Assembly (NCBI GenBank): GCA_947259475.1
Contig: CAMYLW010000070.1
Location: 1 to 7,636 of the forward strand
DNA: 7,636 bases
From: Thermodesulfobacteriota bacterium
Lineage (GTDB): Bacteria; Desulfobacterota; Syntrophobacteria; BM002
Direction: 5' to 3'
Shown: piece after piece, positions 5,873-7,636 of the stretch
Position numbering within the stretch: position 1 is the stretch's first letter
Layout of the letters: each line of letters opens with the position of its first letter
Notes under the pieces: generated by a model
What the model was told of the DNA's origin: nothing
Databases searched by the model: none
The model's input: the letters and a program-made list of their open reading frames with translations, nothing else
Program-made: the position numbers and the translations under genes

Positions 5873-7012
5873 TCACAAGAACCTGCCCACCAGTAAGGCG
5901 GCCCCACCTGACACAATCGATAAGATAATCACTGGCACTGCAATGCGCATTTCCTTCTGCACACCAGAAAGAGAAGTGAAGGTGCTGCAGCCGGTGAAGT
6001 TCATGGCAAAATATGCAGTTAGTGCCGGGGCTATAAGAAATAAGCCAACAAGACTCGCTCCACTCCAGTTTGATGCCAGAGTAAGAGTGAGCAGCAATGC
6101 CCACAGCAATCCCACCTGTCCACCTTTGAGAGAAAAAGCCCTGCCAGGAATCCATGGGAGGAAAACCGGCGTAACGACTGCCCCCATCAGGAGCGCTCCC
6201 AGATAAGTCAACCCTGGTGTAAAGCCCCGTGATAGGGCTCCAGCGAAACTGAATTCATTCCGCCCCAAGCCGCTTAGTAAAAATATAAGAAACAGCACTA
6301 CAAGTGACACTTTCCAAGCAGTCACCAACTCCACTGGAGTCAAAACCAGACGATCCCAAAGTGAAAAAGATATCCGCCTGGTCTCCTCGGTAGCCTTCAG
6401 GCCATTGTCGAGGTATCGGGGCAAATCACTAGCCCTCACCGGTCCATACCGCACCCGAAACCCGGTTGCCTTTTTCACTTCATGTGCCGCCACTCCAGGG
6501 GCTCCAAGCTGGGGCAGGATTATGGCTCTGTGGCTGACGGCTCTCTCCAACTGAACCTTGTGGATGCGATTTACAAGCTCAGAGGTTCCAAAAGTCCTCT
6601 TCCCGGCGGCGCACCAAACGTTGATGCCAAAGGTCTCCAACACCAACAACCAAAGGTTCCTCCCCGAAAGCTCACGACGAAGCAGATCAAAACTCAGCTT
6701 GTAATTTGCAGTAACCAGAACCGGAGAGTCAGAACCGGGCTCGCCAACAGCGTATAATCCGGCCGGAACCGTGTAGTGCATTCTCCTGATGCCCCATCTG
6801 ACTCGACAGCCGCCTAGCTTGTCTTTCAACCCCATGTGCGTTGAAATACTGGCAACTTTGCCCACAGGAGTCTGTCTCCAACCCTTGAACCAGGTAGCCT
6901 TTTCATCCACCACTTCCCCACCGGGGAAGGTTTCGGGGCCTCAGCACGCTTCAGTTGTTTGCGGTTGCAAGCCAGCAGCGTCACAACTTGACTTTGGAAT
7001 CTCTTCATTCAT
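5873..7012 (-). CDS. hgcA: Mercury methylation corrinoid protein HgcA, with an in-frame UGA (possible selenocysteine) at codon 24
   Basis: HgcA carries a cobalamin whose methyl group is transferred to Hg(II), forming methylmercury. The hallmark cap-helix motif N-V-W-C-A-A-G-K is at residues 131-138 (Cys134, the proposed lower axial Co ligand), within a corrinoid-binding domain (about 70-215) containing V-L-V-T-A-N-Y-K and Y-G-P-V-R-A. Five membrane helices follow (about 236-249, 267-285, 299-314, 320-339, 357-378), with the family's N-F-T-G-C-S-T motif at 338-344. The usual gene caller would start at GTG 6913 (346 aa). I prefer ATG 7012 (379 aa) because AAGGTGAG precedes it and the frame is open apart from TGA at 6941-6943. 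That TGA follows Cys23 and precedes a GGU-loop hairpin. Reading TGA as Sec is an inference; mutation or sequencing error with GTG initiation is the alternative. HgcA identity itself is secure. Confidence 0.93.
6913..6943 (-). promoter_or_regulatory. UGA codon plus SECIS-like hairpin inside hgcA
   Basis: On the mRNA, the UGA (6943-6941) is followed after 11 nt by the stem CUUCCCC, the loop GGU (6922-6920) and the stem GGGGAAG, a perfect 7-bp helix. Pairing can extend past a bulged U at 6912. Eighteen nucleotides separate UGA from the loop, so GGU is the seventh codon after UGA. As I recall the E. coli fdhF sequence, its SelB-binding loop GGU has the same position. This fits the general bacterial SECIS description (short stem, small loop with G near its start, 16-37 nt from UGA). 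It was judged by eye; no folding energy or covariation was computed. Confidence 0.6.
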
Positions 7013-7020
7013 GCTCGAAT

Positions 7021-7028
7021 CTCACCTT
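7021..7028 (-). promoter_or_regulatory. Ribosome binding site deciding the hgcA start at 7012
   Basis: The mRNA reads AAGGUGAG, then 8 nt, then AUG at 7012. This is a near-consensus Shine-Dalgarno at normal spacing. The shorter start (GTG 6913) has its only G-rich stretch directly against the codon and buried in the hairpin stem. The site therefore supports translation beginning upstream of the TGA. Confidence 0.7.
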
Positions 7029-7081
7029 AAACATTTGGAATGCTGGATCAGATCATAATTCAGCATGGTGATCGTGTCTAA

Positions 7082-7108
7082 ATTATAACAGATAATCCCT
7101 ATTTGCAA
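7082..7108 (-). promoter_or_regulatory. Candidate sigma-70 promoter of hgcA
   Basis: A perfect -10 TATAAT (7087-7082) lies 15 bp downstream of TTGCAA (7108-7103), a 4/6 match to the -35 box. Spacing is 2 bp shorter than ideal. Transcription would begin near 7075, leaving a leader of about 60 nt before the 7012 ATG. No obvious repressor palindrome overlaps the site. Confidence 0.5.
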
Positions 7109-7130
7109 CGTGGGAATAACAGGAGAGAAG

Positions 7131-7157
7131 ATTTGGGATTTGGGATTTCGGATTTAA
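7131..7157. repeat. Tandem GATTTGG repeat upstream of hgcA
   Basis: GATTTGGGATTTGGGATTTC and a following GGATTT form a short degenerate tandem array on the plus strand. The same phrase recurs near 780-790 (inverted) and 7568-7580. It lies just upstream of the proposed hgcA promoter and holds no coding signal. Confidence 0.7.
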
Positions 7158-7197
7158 CTAGTACTCGTTCTCGAAATCGACAGACCGACGTTGATGG

Positions 7198-7255
7198 AAA
7201 TTCCAAATTACAAATCACAAATAACAAACAAATCACAATGACCGAAATTCAAAAA
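7198..7255. repeat. CAAAT/AACAAA degenerate repeat tract
   Basis: Imperfect units such as TTACAAATCACAAATAACAA, and further ACAAAT-like copies, run to the A-rich end near 7255. The open frame that crosses this tract on the plus strand is made of repeat sequence and is not taken as a gene. Confidence 0.65.
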
Positions 7256-7323
7256 AGATTATGGCTTTTGCTCCGCAAGATAACTACAATCTCCCTCTTC
7301 CCCCAATAGACTGTGTCGCAATT

Positions 7324-7446
7324 CGTCATCCCGGCCAAGTCCCTCAAAGCGGGACGCGAGCCGGGATCCAGAAATAATTTGATTATATTGAACTTTCACT
7401 GGATTCCGGATCTCGCCTCGCGAAGCGGCGCTCGTCCGGAACGACG
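7324..7446. repeat. 123-bp palindromic MITE-like element
   Basis: Outer ends CGTCATCCCGG and CCGGAACGACG are imperfect inverted copies of each other. Inner arms CCGGGATCCAG (7361-7371) and CTGGATTCCGG (7399-7409) are also inverted, around an AT-rich centre. The layout, and the 'CGTCATCCCG...GGATCCAG' wording, match a family of small non-coding palindromic repeats common in proteobacteria. No transposase is present, so any movement would need one elsewhere in the genome. Confidence 0.75.
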
Positions 7447-7516
7447 GGTTCGGTGCATTGTGACATAGTTTCCAAGGGAAGAGGAGATTCTCTGCGGAGC
7501 TAAGTGAATAGGAGTA

Positions 7517-7580
7517 TTCAAAATTCCAAACATGTTTGGGTCATTGAATATTGGAATTTGGTGCTTGGGATTTGGGATTT
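7517..7580. repeat. Inverted AAATTCCAA repeat followed by GATTTGG repeat
   Basis: AAATTCCAA (7521-7529) and TTGGAATTT (7551-7559) are perfect 9-bp inverted copies around a 21-nt centre containing CATGTTTGGG. The right arm runs directly into the block 7556-7580, which is identical in inverted orientation to 778-802. From here to the right edge only further degenerate repeats are seen. Confidence 0.7.
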
Positions 7581-7636
7581 AGGGATTTCAGAATTTAGAT
7601 TGTAGATATAGGAACTAAGGGATTGCTGATTGAAGG

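Noticed and set aside
5873..6913. hgcA as a plain 346-aa gene starting at GTG 6913
   Set aside because: It remains possible, but that start has no well-placed ribosome site and lies at the base of a strong hairpin. The in-frame upstream ATG with AAGGTGAG and the TGA/SECIS layout explain the region better.
6826..7008. 60-aa minus-strand ORF overlapping the hgcA 5' end
   Set aside because: It is in a different frame from HgcA and shows no motif; the HgcA frame through the TGA accounts for this DNA.
7103..7309. 68-aa plus-strand ORF upstream of hgcA
   Set aside because: It translates two repeat tracts and has no recognisable motif; it also overlaps the proposed hgcA promoter.

Overview
The window reads as a piece of an anaerobic bacterium, most likely from the Desulfobacterota (old Deltaproteobacteria). 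The evidence is an hgcAB mercury-methylation pair and gene spacers full of degenerate 'GGGATTT / AAATCCC' and 'CTGAAACC'-type repeats, which I associate with MAGs and genomes of that group. The taxonomic call is an inference. All seven complete genes and one partial gene lie on the minus strand, so transcription runs from high to low coordinates.

In transcription order: (1) about 620 bp (7013-7636) holds no gene, but contains interspersed repeats, a 123-bp palindromic element and a TATAAT-type promoter. (2) hgcA (7012-5873) encodes the membrane corrinoid protein of mercury methylation, and hgcB (5863-5570) its 2x[4Fe-4S] ferredoxin partner 9 bp downstream. (3) copZ (5413-5207) and copA (5069-2610) encode a small HMA copper chaperone and a two-HMA P1B-type copper ATPase. 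(4) A 136-aa stand-alone protein (2305-1895) resembles the archaeal threonyl-tRNA synthetase editing domain. (5) Next is a lipoprotein alpha/beta hydrolase (1786-950), then (6) a UspA-type stress protein (729-241). (7) Last is the N-terminal 66 residues of an amidohydrolase-like metal enzyme running off the left edge (200-<1).

The main discovery candidate is the 5' end of hgcA. A conventional reading starts at a GTG (6913) with a poorly placed Shine-Dalgarno. The same frame continues upstream through one TGA (6941-6943) to an ATG at 7012 that has a good Shine-Dalgarno (AAGGTGAG). The TGA sits directly after a Cys codon (...E-A-C-[TGA]-G-P...). It is followed by a 7-bp hairpin with a GGU loop whose first base is 19 nt past the UGA, the same placement as the GGU in the E. 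coli fdhF SECIS as I recall it. I therefore propose that this HgcA is a 379-aa selenoprotein with selenocysteine at position 24. Selenium binds mercury exceptionally strongly, so this would be mechanistically interesting. A point mutation or sequencing error with GTG initiation is the alternative.

The hgcAB-copZ-copA run is co-oriented but has 130-160-bp repeat-bearing spacers, so joint transcription is possible but not shown. Together these genes look like a soft-metal handling region: a mercury methyltransferase pair beside a Cu(I) chaperone and exporter. The downstream genes look like unrelated single-gene units separated by repeat-rich spacers.
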